From Castanea sativa (Eukaryota > Streptophyta > Magnoliopsida > Fagales > Fagaceae), in the NCBI RefSeq assembly GCF_040712315.1, contig NC_134016.1, forward strand, positions 8,221,282-8,285,281: 64,000 bases of DNA, written 5' to 3'. The position numbers were made by a program, and so were the translations under genes. Position 1 is the stretch's first letter; every line of letters starts with the position of its first letter. Shown in pieces: positions 44,171-56,554 of the stretch. A model generated the notes under the pieces. It was given only the letters and a program-made list of their open reading frames with translations, was not told the DNA's origin and ran no database searches.

Positions 44171-44597
44171 GTATTATCTCTAATCCATTATTTTTTTTTT
44201 AAAAATGCTCTCATTAATATATCGTGAACATGAATATAATGAATATATGGAGCAAAACTTTTAATTTTTTGAAGCATGCCATGTCAACTGTTAATATTTT
44301 GTTTGTGGTGACTCTCATGAATATGATTTAACAGAAAATAAAAATAATAATGATATTGAGGCGCTTTTTATTATTATTATTTTAATTAAGGATGAAATTT
44401 TAAGTTTAAAAAACGAAAAATTAACCTAGAAATTAAATTTTCACTTATAAAAGGTATTTTTTAACTTCATTTTTAATAAAATTAATATTATATTTTACTC
44501 ACGCCAAGAGTAGTTTTAAGAAAATTACTTTTTATTATTATTATTTTTTGGTTTCAAGAAAATCATTGTCCTTTGATTTAGTATAATTTATCTTAAT

Positions 44598-44772
44598 GGT
44601 AAAACTTAGATACAGTATTTAGGTATTATTTCTTAGATTCTCTTTTTAAAATTTAGCTATATGATTGTACTTAATTAAAAATATACATTTATCTATAACA
44701 AAAGAGTCACATAGTTAAATCTTAAGTGAAAAACCTAAGAAACAATACCTAAATATTGTACCTAACTTTTGT
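44598..44772. mobile_element. Foldback MITE (about 175 bp), copy 1
   Basis: The left end GGTAAAACTTAGATACAGTA and the right end, reversed, AACAAAAGTTAGGTACAATA pair for about 45 bases. Flanked by TCTTAAT on both sides. Present at the matching place in copy 2 (about 59142-59311). A younger relative is at 60213-60392. Confidence 0.75.
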
Positions 44773-46738
44773 TCTTAATTATCTCAAATCTAGATTACTA
44801 TATATATTTTGTATGTAGACCAACAACCGAAGACCAAACTGTCAAAAGCTAGAATATGCACAAGAGTTCCCTACTTTTTTTTGGATGTCGCATTTTTTTT
44901 TTTTGTATGACATCTTGTATTATTAGGTCAAAATTTGTGATTTATTGTTACAAAATTTTTTCCGCACAAATTGACACTTCTATGACCTTAAATTTTGTTT
45001 TGACGCCAAGCATATAGTAGATCTAGCTATTTGGTGTCCTTCTTCTTCTATTCAGCAGAAGTGCAAGATAAACATAAGATCAGTGTTTGTTTTACGGTGT
45101 ATTTTACATGTATACATTGCATTTCAATAACTTCATGACTTTAAATTACGTTTTCGATTATAAATTGCATTGGTGTAAAACAAACTACGTAAAACAAGTT
45201 TTTGCCTTCAATATAATGGCTCCCTATTTTTCTATTACCTCATCAATTCTCTCTACCATTAGATTCTGCCAGCTATTATTGTGTGTGAAGTATTCTCTTT
45301 CTACAAGCCTTGGCTGCCTCAAATAGTTCACACAATGATTTGTATCCTGCTTGGTCTATGAGCATGTGCAAGTTTTGGGTCATGACTGGGTGGCTGGGTG
45401 CATCTAGAGATAGATTCTGTCCCCACACCACGTGCGTATCATATCAAAGCCTTTTATAACATATCGTCGGTATAGTATTCACGTCAATCTAGATAAACTA
45501 GGCTTTGGCTAAAAAACATAGTTAAACCCACACAACTGTGTTGTGCATCAACCTCTTCAAACTAAAACACAAAAATAGCGTATGGACTATGGACAGTACC
45601 TTGCAAGGGCCTCTCTCTCTCTCTCTTCTACCCATTGCATCCATGCTGGGACAGAGCCAAGACTTGGAATAATAGGTGGCTCTACTGTTCATTGTGAGGC
45701 GACTCTGAACTCTAACTCTATTGCTTAACCACAGAGGGGGGTTTTTTTTTTTTTTTGTCTTTGTTGCGTGCATGCTGGATAAGAAAAAAAAAATTTGTTT
45801 GAAACTTTTTAAAGGGTTAAGTTGTTTGTTTTGGGTAAAATAGGTTGATTGGTCATAATTTATTTTTAGCTTTACTATTGGTTTTTTTTTTTTTGGGCTA
45901 ATTTTTTTGGGTTTCTAGATTTTTTTTTTTTTAGATATAATCTATTAATTTTTTATAGCTTTTAAAAGGTGAAAAATGCTAAAACTACATACATTAACAA
46001 ATTACTATTACCTGTTAAAAAAAAAATTACTATTATGATGAGTGGTTATTAGTAAGTAAAAAGTGATGTTGTAGAAATTTTTTTGGCTATAACATTACTC
46101 TTAAAAATCCGATGACATTGTTAGGGGGGTACAGTGTACTTTTATTGATCGACATTACTCTTAAAATTTATGTGCTAACTACATGGGCGAATTGTAATAC
46201 AAATTGCACTATTTTATGTGCCACCATCATTACTTTTAAATGATACTCAAACGCACATAAATGTAAGACAACGGTTAAATGTTCTTTTTGTGTCACAATA
46301 GTACAATTTATTTTTGCACTAAAAGTAAGCCGGTTGCCAAAAAGTAAGACAACGGTTAAATCCTAAAGTATCAAACTTTTTACCTTCAGTCTTCAATAGC
46401 AAAAGATTTGGAACTTATATAAAAGTTTTAAAAAAAATCTATTTCATTGACTAAGATTAAAAATAAATATTTAACTTTTAATTCACGTTCTTCTCCAAAA
46501 AAAAAAAAAAAAAATCAATTCACGTATTGCACGGTAGGATCAATAAATCTAGATCCACTAGCAGATATCAAAGTGTGACCATTTTAATTTTTGAATGATT
46601 GACGGCAGCTTTCAATGTACGTACTACATAGTACATAGTTCTCTGTGGCCTTTGCAAGTTAATCGGTCACAGTCATGAGTCATCACCTAATAGGCGAGTT
46701 TTTCTAAAAAAACAGAAAAAGAAAAAACCTCATGGCGA

Positions 46739-48131
46739 GTTATATGACTGAAAACTCATATGAGTGTTTGGCTTGATTTCTTAATTTTGTTTTCATCACT
46801 CAAACTCAGTGATGAAAACCGGAAACACCAAATTGGTGTTTTCAGTTTCTGAGTACATAACTCAGTGGCAAAATTGTAAAATTTTTGACCTGGTGGAGCC
46901 CACAGCTTTTGTGTTGTCAACCGGCTTCCTCTTTTTTTTGCTTTTCTCTACTTCTTTCTTCACTCCACCACCAACCCGTTTTTTGTCTTCTTCTTCTTCA
47001 GCCTTTCTTTTTCTTTTTTTTTTATTTCTTCTTCTACCGAGTTCCACCGGCTTCCTTGCTTTTCTTTTTTCTTTTTTTTTCTTTTTTTTTTTTGCTTTTT
47101 CTCTACTTCTTCTTTCTTTCTTCTTCATACCCACTCCACCACCAACAATGTTTTTTTTTTCTTCTTCTTCGTCAAATCCACTCCACCACCAACGGGTATT
47201 TTTTCTCCTCTTCTTCCTGGTTGTCTTTCTTTCTTTTCTTCTTTTTCTTTCTTTCATTCTTCTTCAGACCCACTCACCATGCTCATCCACGCATAAATAT
47301 ATACCCAGAAACAGAAACGCGCTCCTCATTTTCATGATTTTGGTATTCAATCTAAGGATTCCTGGGTTTGGATTTGGGGTTTTTGTGTTTGTGGGTTTGA
47401 GTTGGCAATTTTGGATCACTGATCTGAAGATTTTGTGTTGGTGTGTTTGGGTTTTCTGTGTTTATAGTTGTGGTTTGAAGCTTGGGCTGTGATGGAGGTG
47501 GGTTTGTGTGGTTAGTGGTGGTATTGATGATTGGAAATTTTTTCTTTTTGTGGCTATAGCTAATGGTTGGATTTTCTTTTGGTTGAGATTTTTTTTTTTT
47601 TTTTCATTTTGTGGCCGTTGGTGGTGTTGTCAGTGGTGGGTTTTGAGCTTGCCATTGTATATGTGGTTTTCGGTTTGTGGGTAAGAGGAAAAAAAAAATC
47701 TGAAATTTGGAATAGGGAAGAGGGAAAATATGTGCTATGAGTAAGGGAAAAAATTCATAGAGAAACGGTGTCGGAAGTGGGAGGGAACCAGTCTCTTGCT
47801 GGGTAATGTGAAATGGGTTTTGTGGTGTACAGAGGCATGAAATCAGTTGCTGGGTTTTGTGATGGAAAGGAAGAGTAGTAAAATGAAGAGAGAGAATGTC
47901 ACACGCAGGTACCCATTTGACTATTCTGTGTAGTGTCAATTGTGGGGTCCATGGTTTTGGAAAAAAGTTGTAAAAATATGTAGCTGAGAACTGAGTCCTG
48001 AGTCCAAACATGTGTTTTGCAATTTTTGAGTGAATGTGAGATTTGAGAATTGAGTTATGAGTTTTGGGTTTGAGTTATGGGTTTTGAAAACTGAAATATG
48101 AAATTGGGTTAGCTCTAAACCAAACGGGCCT
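46739..48131. mobile_element. PIF-like element present only in copy 1
   Basis: Copy 2 reads CATGGCGAG directly joined to TGAATGTCT (61321 region). In copy 1 about 1.39 kb lies between these phrases, starting TTATATGACTGAAAACTCAT and GAGTGTTTGGCTTGA and ending GCTCTAAACCAAACGGGCC. Sub-terminal blocks (TTTCATCACTCAAACTCAGT, ACACCAAATTGGTGTTTTC, GGTGGAGCCCACAG) match the element at 21866-22888. The left end is slightly ragged. Long Phe/Ser-rich frames inside it are pyrimidine runs. Confidence 0.8.
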
Positions 48132-49381
48132 GAATGTCTACAGTTCGTTGACCAAAAAAACGTGTGAATGTCTTTGAACAGTACAGTAGTGTAATTTGCT
48201 AATTCTATTCTTTTTTAGTTCTATAATTTTTGGTTGGAAGGATGCATAAATTTGTGATTAATTTTTGAGAGTTTTGTATGTAAAACTGCATATTTCTGGT
48301 CATTAATCTTGTTTAGTGGCTAAAATGTATAATAGTTTACTTTTTTACTTTAATTATCCCAATTTTTTAAGATGATACATTATTTGTAGAAGGGAAGAAA
48401 AACAGGAATCCAGTGGTGGAAATTTCTTTTTCTTTTCTTTTTTTTGAGGATCGAGTGGTGGAAATTTCAAACCATAAAAAATAAACCCATAACTCTTCTG
48501 ATTTATAATCTATAATTTATAATATATATAAAATCAAAATCATTTGACTTTTAATTGGCCTCATAATTATGCCACATAAGCTATTAAAGTCTCATAATTT
48601 ACACATCACTATTCTTTTTTGATGTGTTACACATCACTATTCTAATATATAAATATATATAATATCATATCATATACTATATATTATATAACAAAAATTG
48701 GACTTAGAAACCGTAGTTACACCAAGTGGATTCACTAAATTGAAAATGAAAAAATTTAGAAGTCATGATTGTGCCAAATAGCTTCACTAAATTGCAAAAA
48801 AAAAAATAATAATAATAATAAGATTTTAAAATATATATATTTTTATCTTCTTCTTTTATAATTTCTAAGTTGATAAAAATTTTAATTTAATTACAATTCA
48901 AATTCTTCATCTAATCCTTTTATTATTAATTTATCTATAATTTCTAAGTGATTTATTCAATTAGTAATTGGAAATCTACTACTCATTAATGAGTTATGAA
49001 TTCTAGCATTCCAAGGGAATAGAATTTTGGTTTCACACTAGCTAACTGTTCATATCAACGTTAATTTTATATAATAAAAAAAATCATAGTACATGTATAC
49101 AACTACTAATATCTACATTTAATTTATTTTTTTTAAAACACCTCATGGATAGACACAAAAATTATAATTATTCTTATCAGTTTTCTATAAATCCCTAATC
49201 AATTTTTTAGATAAATACAAGAATTTAGTTGTTGTCATCTTTTGTTTAAGTTACATATGATTCTTAATTATAGTGCATTGCACGGGCATAACACTAGTAT
49301 ATGCTGAATTTAAAGAATATTCTATATTTAAACCCTTAGAATCTTGGTATATTATAATTTCTTTAAATGGTAAAATATATA

Positions 49382-49648
49382 GGGTCCGTTTGGATAGAAC
49401 TTATTGCTGAAAACTGAAAACTGAAAACACTGTAGCAAAATAATTTTAAAATGTGTGAATAGTACCGCGGGACCCATTTTTAATGAAAAAGTGGCTGAAA
49501 AGTAAAATTTGTGGGTCTGTGAACAGTGCACGAATGCACTGTTCACGGAAGACTTGGTCAACAACTGTGGCTGGGAAGGAAAAAAAAAAAAAACTGAAGG
49601 TTGGACGCTGGAAGCTGGACGCAGCCTCCCAATCCAAACACACGCATA
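49382..49648. mobile_element. MITE of the GCTGAAAACTGAAAA family
   Basis: Starts GGGTCCGTTTGGATAGAAC, then TTATTGCTGAAAACTGAAAA and TGTGTGAATAGTACCG, and ends CAATCCAAACACACGC. It contains an internal hairpin GTGAACAGTGCACGAATGCA / CTGTTCACGG. The same family, in the opposite orientation, is the 327-bp insertion at 56228-56554. Confidence 0.75.
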
Positions 49649-49659
49649 GTCCATATAAA

Positions 49660-50390
49660 AACACTAAATTTCTACTAATAACTACCATGATTTTCAAATT
49701 TTATATTTAGACAAAAAAAAAAAAAAAGAAATAAAAGATTATATTATATTAAACTTTATAGTGTATTGCATGGGTTACAAACCATAAATTCAGAATGTCA
49801 CATTCATAACCTCTTTTGGAAGTAGGCAAAAACTATGATGCACTTTCGTAGCCTATCTAGTATCCATCCCCCAATACCTCAATACATAATGAGATTTAGA
49901 ACATGTAAGTGTCCCTTTTAGCTCGGAATATGATTTTCTCTATATTACTTGAAGTTAAGAATGATTGGAATTATATTTTTTTAAATTTGACTACTCTATT
50001 TTTTTTTTTTTTTGAGTATGCAAATTTGACTATTCTAAATAAAGTGAAATTGCATACACCTTTAGATTCGTAATATTTAATTTAAATTATGAAGTTGATG
50101 TACAAAATAGTGATTCTAGAATGATAGGAGGAAATTGCTATTACGTTACTAAATACACACATATATATATGGGCAAACTTATGTACATTTCCTATGTTGA
50201 TGCATCTTTTTATGTTCTCTAATTGACTTCAAAATATGGTTGTATGTATTAACAAATACAACAAAAACTATATTATATTTTTTAAAGATAATTAAATTCA
50301 ACTGTAGTTTATTGATCAATACAATCAAATGATTAAATTTAATTAAAGACCATAAAATACAACAGCTAAGTAATTGTACATAAGATTTAG
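49660..50390. other. No gene seen
   Basis: AT-rich spacer with A/T runs; no domain or repeat family recognised. Confidence 0.4.
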
Positions 50391-50404
50391 CTCATATATA
50401 TATA
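50391..50404 (+). promoter_or_regulatory. Possible TATA box of the 50.5 kb ORF
   Basis: CTCATATATATATAATCC lies about 90 bases upstream of the ATG at 50493. Such TA runs are common in AT-rich DNA, so this is only a candidate. Confidence 0.35.
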
Positions 50405-50492
50405 ATCCAAGAAAATGTTGATAGAATTCTTTTAGCACTAGGAAAATAAACAAGTTTTGAGTAACATTCTGTGACAGGGACGTGATACATGG

Positions 50493-51125
50493 GTGCTATT
50501 GGACTACATAGGGAGCCTGCTAAGTGTGTTGATTTTGCTAATGCTAGTACCAATTCGTAATCCATGGTCATCCATGAGTTCATATCGAGTGAGCTTCAAC
50601 GACAATGACACGTTGCAGTGCCCCGAATCGAGCCATAATGTGCAGCACTTAAGAGTTGTTGAACTTGGCAATAGTGTTGAAGGCAGAGATGTAGAGGTAA
50701 GCGTAGGCGAAGGTGATGGAGAAGGCAGAGGCAGAGGCAGAGACGGAGGCAGAGGCGGAGGTGGAGATGATGGGGGAGATGGAGGAGATGGAGGAGAAGG
50801 CTTAGATATTGTAGAAAGTGGAGGTGGAGATATAAATTGGATAAACTCTTCCATATCCAAACTAATAAAGATGTCCATCATGGTCACAGTCCAAACAACT
50901 GCTGCTAGCATTGGCTCCCGTTCATGTGGCCAACATTCTAGGATCTTCCTAGATTGTATTTTGGTCAATGATTTAGTGGGTTACCTTTGTTGCATGATTG
51001 CTATCTTGTTAACCTATAAGAAGCCGCGGGTTGCAGAAATTCTTGGATGGATTGGATCTACTGTTGTTGCCTTTGGGTTCGTACTACTAACAACCATGTT
51101 CTTCGTCGAGTCTCGTGTTTGCTAA
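50493..51125 (+). CDS. Unrecognised protein with Gly/Asp-rich linker and two C-terminal membrane segments
   Basis: A 210-residue frame. I do not recognise the family. An N-terminal hydrophobic stretch (residues 1-20) precedes a polar part (SYRVSFNDNDTLQCPESSHN). Residues about 72-115 are low-complexity Gly/Arg/Asp/Glu. The C-terminal half is globular to hydrophobic, with two likely membrane helices (VGYLCCMIAILLTY and ILGWIGSTVVAFGFVLLTTM) joined by a KKPRVAE loop. The start could also be Met28 (MSSYRVSF...), which would remove the first hydrophobic piece. The two-helix end recalls small plant membrane proteins such as the PGG region of ankyrin proteins, but no PGG motif is visible. The opposite strand is open too, but as a Pro/Ser shadow of the Gly codons. 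It could be a real gene or a remnant. Confidence 0.5.
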   Translation: MLLDYIGSLLSVLILLMLVPIRNPWSSMSSYRVSFNDNDTLQCPESSHNVQHLRVVELGNSVEGRDVEVSVGEGDGEGRGRGRDGGRGGGGDDGGDGGDGGEGLDIVESGGGDINWINSSISKLIKMSIMVTVQTTAASIGSRSCGQHSRIFLDCILVNDLVGYLCCMIAILLTYKKPRVAEILGWIGSTVVAFGFVLLTTMFFVESRVC

Positions 51126-51840
51126 GAAAATAAGGTGTGAGTATGTTCATAAGACTCTGATAATGAACAAATGTATGCATTATTGATAAATATATACTAG
51201 TCGATAACCTGCGTGATATTCAGATATTGTATTAGTTCATTTGAAAATATTTTTTAAGAAATATAATACTTATTATAATAGTTATAATATTTTGGAAATT
51301 AGTTTCAGTTAATTTACATTTCATGATGTCATTAAAAAGAGAACAAAATGTAATCTTTTAAGATTAATGTAATTAAAAATATAAACGTATTGCTTGAGTG
51401 AAATGACAAATGTTTCAATTCCACTAATTTAAACAAATAATGACAATAATTAATTTTGTATTTTTTTTATTGCGTGTGATTAACTTTCCTTTTCATTTTA
51501 TTGGATTTTGTTTTAATTGTTATCAAAGCAGCTCAACGTGAGTCATAATTTTACATTTCTAAACCAATTATTTCTTAAATATATTTTAGAAAAATTAATC
51601 ATTGATAGGTGCTTTAATTAAATTTTTTTTACGCAGGTAGTTATTAAACTACCTATCGATTAATATATGAAAATAAATGCTTTTTTCCATTAATAAACTT
51701 TTGAGATTCTTCTACTATTGGTTTTTAAAAAAAAATAATAAAAGGGTTTTCTTTATTAAATAGGATCCGTAACACAGACATATTACTTTACCATAGCAAA
51801 TATTTTATATATTTTGGTTAATTTTGTGTTGAGAAACTAA

Positions 51841-52020
51841 GAGGGTGTTTGGTTTAGTTAAGAATCTAACTCAAAACTCAATTTTCATCATCCGATTCTC
51901 AAAATACGTGGCCCCACCTCAAAACTCATTGTTTGGTTCATTTTTTGTTCTCAGTTTGCATAATTTATTACTCAAAAACTAAAATATTGTGGTATTGTTG
52001 TAAATATTTGCACTTATGTG
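51841..52020. mobile_element. One end of a PIF-like element
   Basis: GAGGGTGTTTGGTTTAGTTAAG preceded by TAA, followed by AACTCAAAACTCA blocks and GTGGGACCCGCGGTC. It is related to the ends at 21866 and 46761. The opposite end was not found downstream to 55000, so the right boundary is unknown. Confidence 0.5.
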
Positions 52021-54660
52021 GGACCCGCGGTCATGTTGTGTCTCCATCAAGTTAGAGCAACTCACACCCTCCTAACAAAGAAAGTATATCTTGTTTCCGT
52101 AATACCAACTCAACTCTTAGTTGGTGTTTCTAAGCCTAATAAAAAGTCGACACCTGTCTTAAAAAAAAAAAAAAAGCAAATCAGCAAAGCTCTTGAAAAG
52201 ACAAGATTGCCCTTGAAATTTCTAAGCCCTGCCATTTACAATCTAAAACCTCTTTTGCAAAATCAAAATCAAAATCTTTCTCCTCTCTCTCACCTCACCA
52301 CATCTCTCTCTCAACTCCAAACCTCCATAGCCACTGCCTTGCATCGCCGCCGGAGCTGCGTTGCCGAACTCCAAACCTCCGGCGCTATCGGCCTTTGTCT
52401 CATTGAAAATTCTCTAAAATCCTCTATCCTTCTCATTACTTCTTAGCCCCAACGACAGAATCTTTCTCGCCACTTTCAAGCCCCAACATTGCAAGAAGGT
52501 TTTCTTCTCTCTTTTACTATTTATTTTTTGTATTTTTCACAACTTATGTGTATCCTTTTTTTTTTCCTACCCGAAATTACAAGGGTCTATCTTTTTTATG
52601 ATGATGGATTTGGCACCATAATCTCACCTTACAAGGGTCTATTTTTTATAACCAAATCTCAGAACACACGACGTTGCAAGATCTGTATGATGATGGAGTT
52701 GGATTTGCAGATTTGTTATGGGGTGAGATTTGGGTGTTTTTGTTTAGGGAAGAGAGAGGGGTTTGATGGAGTTTGGTATTGTGAGTTTCGGGTTTATTAG
52801 CTATCATTGTGTTTATTTTTGTCCATTTTATCACTGTATAACACCATTCTTTTTTTTAGTTTGTTTCCTTATTTTATTATCAGTGAATATAAATTTACAT
52901 GGGATTGGGCTGCCAATATTAATATTAATGGTTCCTTGCAAGTGATGTATGATGCTATTGGAGTCATACTTCAGTGTACTTTGTTACTTGCATATAGTCT
53001 ATATTGCCTTAGCTATAAATATTGAGGAATTTGGTACATTTTGTTAGATACCTTTGGATTATTTCAATATCAGTCTTGTTTATTATTGGCTTTATATACC
53101 CTGTTTCTTTCGATTTGCATCATGGCACTATATTGGTGGTGGTACTTTGCTAGTTGCTGGGTTTCTATTCTGTTGCTTGGGTTTGATCTTCATGTTCTTT
53201 GATTCGGTGGTGGTGATTTGGGGTTTTTTTTTTTCCAGTGGGTTTTTTTGTGTTTGTTTGCCAAGAAAATTTATGGGTTTGAATGCTAAGGTTTGCTTTA
53301 TTGGGAATATGGGTTTGGGGCTTGGTTGGGATCTAGGTTTAGGGTTTGTTTTTTGCTAGAGATTGATTATGGGGAAGAACACTAGGGAAGAACACAAAGA
53401 ACATGAACATGTTCTTATAAAAAATAATGAAAAGAATAAATTTAAAAAAAAAAAAGAAAGACATTTAATTAATTTATTTTGTTTTGATGTGTTTGGTTAT
53501 GAAGAAAGTACAAGAAAAGAAAAGAAAATGATAAGAAAATAAGGATTAATTTGGTAAGAATATGAATCATATATGGGGAAGAACATAAAGAACATGAATA
53601 TGTTCCTCTGGAAAAAAAAAAAAGGAATAAAAAATCATTTTAATTAAAAGAAAGTAATTTTTTTTTTGAGAGAAATTTTTTTTAAATTAAAATTGAGTAA
53701 TTAATTTTTTTAAAAATATTTTGGCATTTAAAAAATGCCAAATAATTTTTTTAATAATATTTTAATGCTCACGTCAACGTCATGTCAACAACAGGACCCT
53801 CCGTCAATCACATAGGACTTTTCTATTAGCGGGTTGACGGCTGGGACTAAAATAAAATTGATTTTCTGTTTTTAAGAACCAGAATAGTAGCAAAATCAAA
53901 ATAAGGACAAAAATGGTAATTAGCTCAAAATGTAGGGACCAAAAATGTATTTTCGCCTTAGTTAATTGGTTAGTGTAAGATTGCAAGACTTAGACCTAGA
54001 CGTGTCGGACATGTTGGGAAACTTCTGCTTAAAGTGTCCTTATTTTGTTGGGAGAAATTTTTATTGAAAATGAATTCCTTTTAATTTTAGACATTTTTTT
54101 AATAAAATATTTTGATAGTTATAGACATAAAATATGCCTATAATATCAATTAATTACTTAATTGTAGTATCCCACTGTCGTGTCCTAATCTTTCAAGAAT
54201 TTACGTGTCATTGTGTCTGTGTCAGTGTTGGTGAATTTGTGTCTATACTTCATGGTTGTTAGTTGGTTATTTGGCTAATAAGATTTGCTAAAAACTTGTA
54301 TTTATTATAAATAAATAAAAATATTTGCAAGATTAAAACTTGTAGTCCACAACATTATAACATTAAAGAAATAAGATGCAATTTTCTCACATTCTTCTTA
54401 AAATTTTCTCTTTCTTAGTTTCTTCTTCTTAATTAGAGGCTGACTATCTCGAATTAAGTTAATTCTCGTTCTTTTATCTTAGAAACTAATGTGTTCATTA
54501 TATTAAAATTATACCTCTTTAGGTATGGCAATTTAACATAAATTTGAAATATTTTTAGACACGTTTTTTCAAAAAAAAAAATTGGATTTGAATCTTAACA
54601 ATATAGGCAAAGTGTTTATTACCAATAGATAAAGCAATATTGCTCAGCTTTGAAATGTTT
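52021..54660 (+). other. Transcript-like sequence of unknown origin, no confirmed gene
   Basis: From 52190 to 52446 a CT-rich stretch resembles a 5' leader or first exon (a frame with SLSQLQTSIATALHRRRSC). 53054-53359 has a hydrophobic frame rich in Phe, Gly and Trp codons of T/G-rich DNA. No domain is recognised. It could be sequence captured by the PIF-like element whose left end lies at 51841. Confidence 0.3.
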
Positions 54661-54665
54661 TTCTT

Positions 54666-54686
54666 GGGGGGGGGGGGGGGGGGGGG
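54666..54686. repeat. Uninterrupted G tract (21 G)
   Basis: Twenty-one consecutive G residues between TTCTT and AAGTTATACAC. Long G runs are rare in this AT-rich DNA and can form G-quadruplexes. Part of its length could also be a sequencing or assembly artefact. Confidence 0.8.
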
Positions 54687-55280
54687 AAGTTATACACACA
54701 CCTAGGCTTCACTTGTATCTATACTTAGCCTGGAAAATGGAGGAGGGTTGCAGTAAATTGACAAACAACATAAAATTTAGTCACTTTATCATAGATGAAT
54801 CAATTTCTTGTGACTAAGGATTAATAATTTACACCTTAAGTCATGCCAACCTTGGCTACTTTGTTGAGAATTAATAATTGACCACAAATTCTTGTGACTA
54901 AGGATTGGTTGTTGCTATTGTAAGTTATAGGAGCACCTGGTACTGGGTCCTGAACAACCCCACCCTATCCTATTATTATGGGAGAAGGAAGTAATAGCTG
55001 AACTATAGTTCCTTGTCATTGCTGAGTTTTAAAGTTTAGATGATATTGCAAACTGCACCATAATTAATGGGAAAGTGCAATTTGCACTGGAATTTTAGAG
55101 GTCTGTTTTATTACGTTCAAGGAGTGTTAACTCTTTATGGTTCAAACTCCTTATGCAAAATCTTTTGAACAATTAAAAATAATTAAGAAAAATTGATATT
55201 TTAATGAAATATAATGTAAAATAGATAATTTCATGTGAAGTGTTTTGAAAAATAAGTATATAAAATAGTAAAAATAAATT

Positions 55281-56099
55281 GGGTAAATTGCAAAGTACAC
55301 TCCCTAAAGTTTGAGATTGTTTAAATTTTACACTCTAAAATTTGGTTCCATTAGGCATTAGCAAAACTCCACCCTCTGTTAGTTTTGACTATTAAGTGAC
55401 ACATTAGCATACTAATGTGTATTTTTTTTTTCAAATCAACCTATCAAAACGACGTTATTTAATTTAAAACAAAGAAATGAGTTTAGATGTGAACTAAAGT
55501 ACAATTTTTAGTAGTTTTGGACAACAAAAAAAAACACATCAGCACGCCAATATATCACTTAACAATCAAAACTAACAAAGGGCTGAATTTTGCTAACAAA
55601 ACCAAACTTTAGAGTATAAATCTAATATCTCAAATTTCAAAGTACAAAATTAAAATAATCTTAAACTTTAAGGGTTTCTTTTACAATTGGACAAAATTTA
55701 GCTACAAAATTAGTTGTAACCTTAGGCTACAAAATTACTTAATATCTTTTTATTAGAAGTGAATTTTGACAAATCCACCATTGGATTACATCTTCTTCTT
55801 ATATCCTCTATGCTTGCAAAATTTCAAGAAAATTAATTATCAAGAGCTATGTCATCAATAAATTTTTAACTTGCAAGTTTTTGTAATTTAAAATTATGCA
55901 CAAAATATAAGTTTATAGATCATATAGTAAATAATATTCAATTGACACAAAATTTAACATGTGTATTAAGAGCATAAAGAACATGCAATTTAACGGTTAG
56001 ATTTTCAAAATATGTTGTAATATTTATTTTATTAAGTGAGTTTGTAGTCTTAAACTACAACTAATTTTGTAACTAAATTTTGTCCTTTACAATTTACCC
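55281..56099. mobile_element. Mutator-like MITE, copy 2, holding a nested MITE
   Basis: Same element as 41479-41918, with AAATAAATT at both flanks (55272-55280, 56100-56108). Its 3' part is interrupted by the 397-bp MITE at 55689-56085. Confidence 0.9.
55689..56085. mobile_element. Mutator-like MITE (397 bp) nested in another MITE
   Basis: Ends GGACAAAATTTAGCTACAAA and, reversed, GGACAAAATTTAGTTACAAA, near-perfect inverted repeats. Flanked by a perfect 9-bp duplication TTTACAATT (55680-55688, 56086-56094). Copy 1 has the empty site TTTTGTAATTTACCC. It is the same family as 15695-16099. Confidence 0.94.
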
Positions 56100-56227
56100 A
56101 AATAAATTTCTAGATCAGAATTTTTGCATAACATTCAATAAGCATTGGGCTTTTTATTTTTTGATAAACCTGATATTTTATTAAAAAAGCTAAGATAGTA
56201 CAAAGTCTAGAAAAAATAACACCCCAA

Positions 56228-56554
56228 GGCTGAGTTTGGATACGAATGAAAATTATTGCGTCCGCGTCTGTGCGTTTTTTTTTTTTTTTTTTTTTCTTCT
56301 GCTGATGCACGATTCAGGGGGACAGCGGTTACTGTTCATGCACTGTGCATGAACAGTAACCGATTTTGTTGACTTTTCAGCACCTCTGTGGGTCCCGTGT
56401 ATTGTTCACGGGACCCACAAACTTCACTTTTCAGATTTTTTAAAATTAAAAATGGGACACACGGTACTATTCACACATTTAAAAATTATTTTGGTACAGT
56501 ATTTTCAGTTTTCAGTTTTCAGTTTTCAGCAATAAGCTGTATCCAAACGGAGCC
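56228..56554. mobile_element. MITE (327 bp) present only in copy 2
   Basis: Ends GGCTGAGTTTGGATACG and, reversed, GGCTCCGTTTGGATACAGC; flanked by CAA on both sides. Copy 1 shows the empty site (CATCCCAACCGTCAAC). The centre holds a hairpin (GGTTACTGTTCATGCACTG / CAGTGCATGAACAGTAACC on the opposite strand). Family of 49382-49648. Confidence 0.9.

Larger units (their letters stand above)
41367..49320 (+). repeat. FAD3: Segmental duplication, copy 1 (about 8 kb)
   Basis: Collinear with 55165-63327 over its whole length, coding and non-coding alike. Starts near AAGAAAAATTGATATTTTAATG and fades after CACTAGTATATGCTGAATTT. It carries a rearranged FAD3 fragment, a 440-bp MITE, a 175-bp MITE and a copy-specific PIF-like insertion at 46739-48131. 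About 240 bp around 46260-46500 are absent from copy 2. Confidence 0.93.

Noticed and set aside
46809..47492. 227-residue plus-strand frame (Phe/Leu/Ser-rich) and a 131-residue Lys/Arg-rich frame on the other strand
   Set aside because: Both are translations of a pyrimidine-rich run inside a PIF-like element that is absent from copy 2; no domain.
50504..50968. 154-residue Pro/Ser-rich frame on the minus strand
   Set aside because: Antisense shadow of the Gly/Asp-rich codons of the plus frame; the plus frame alone has plausible membrane helices.
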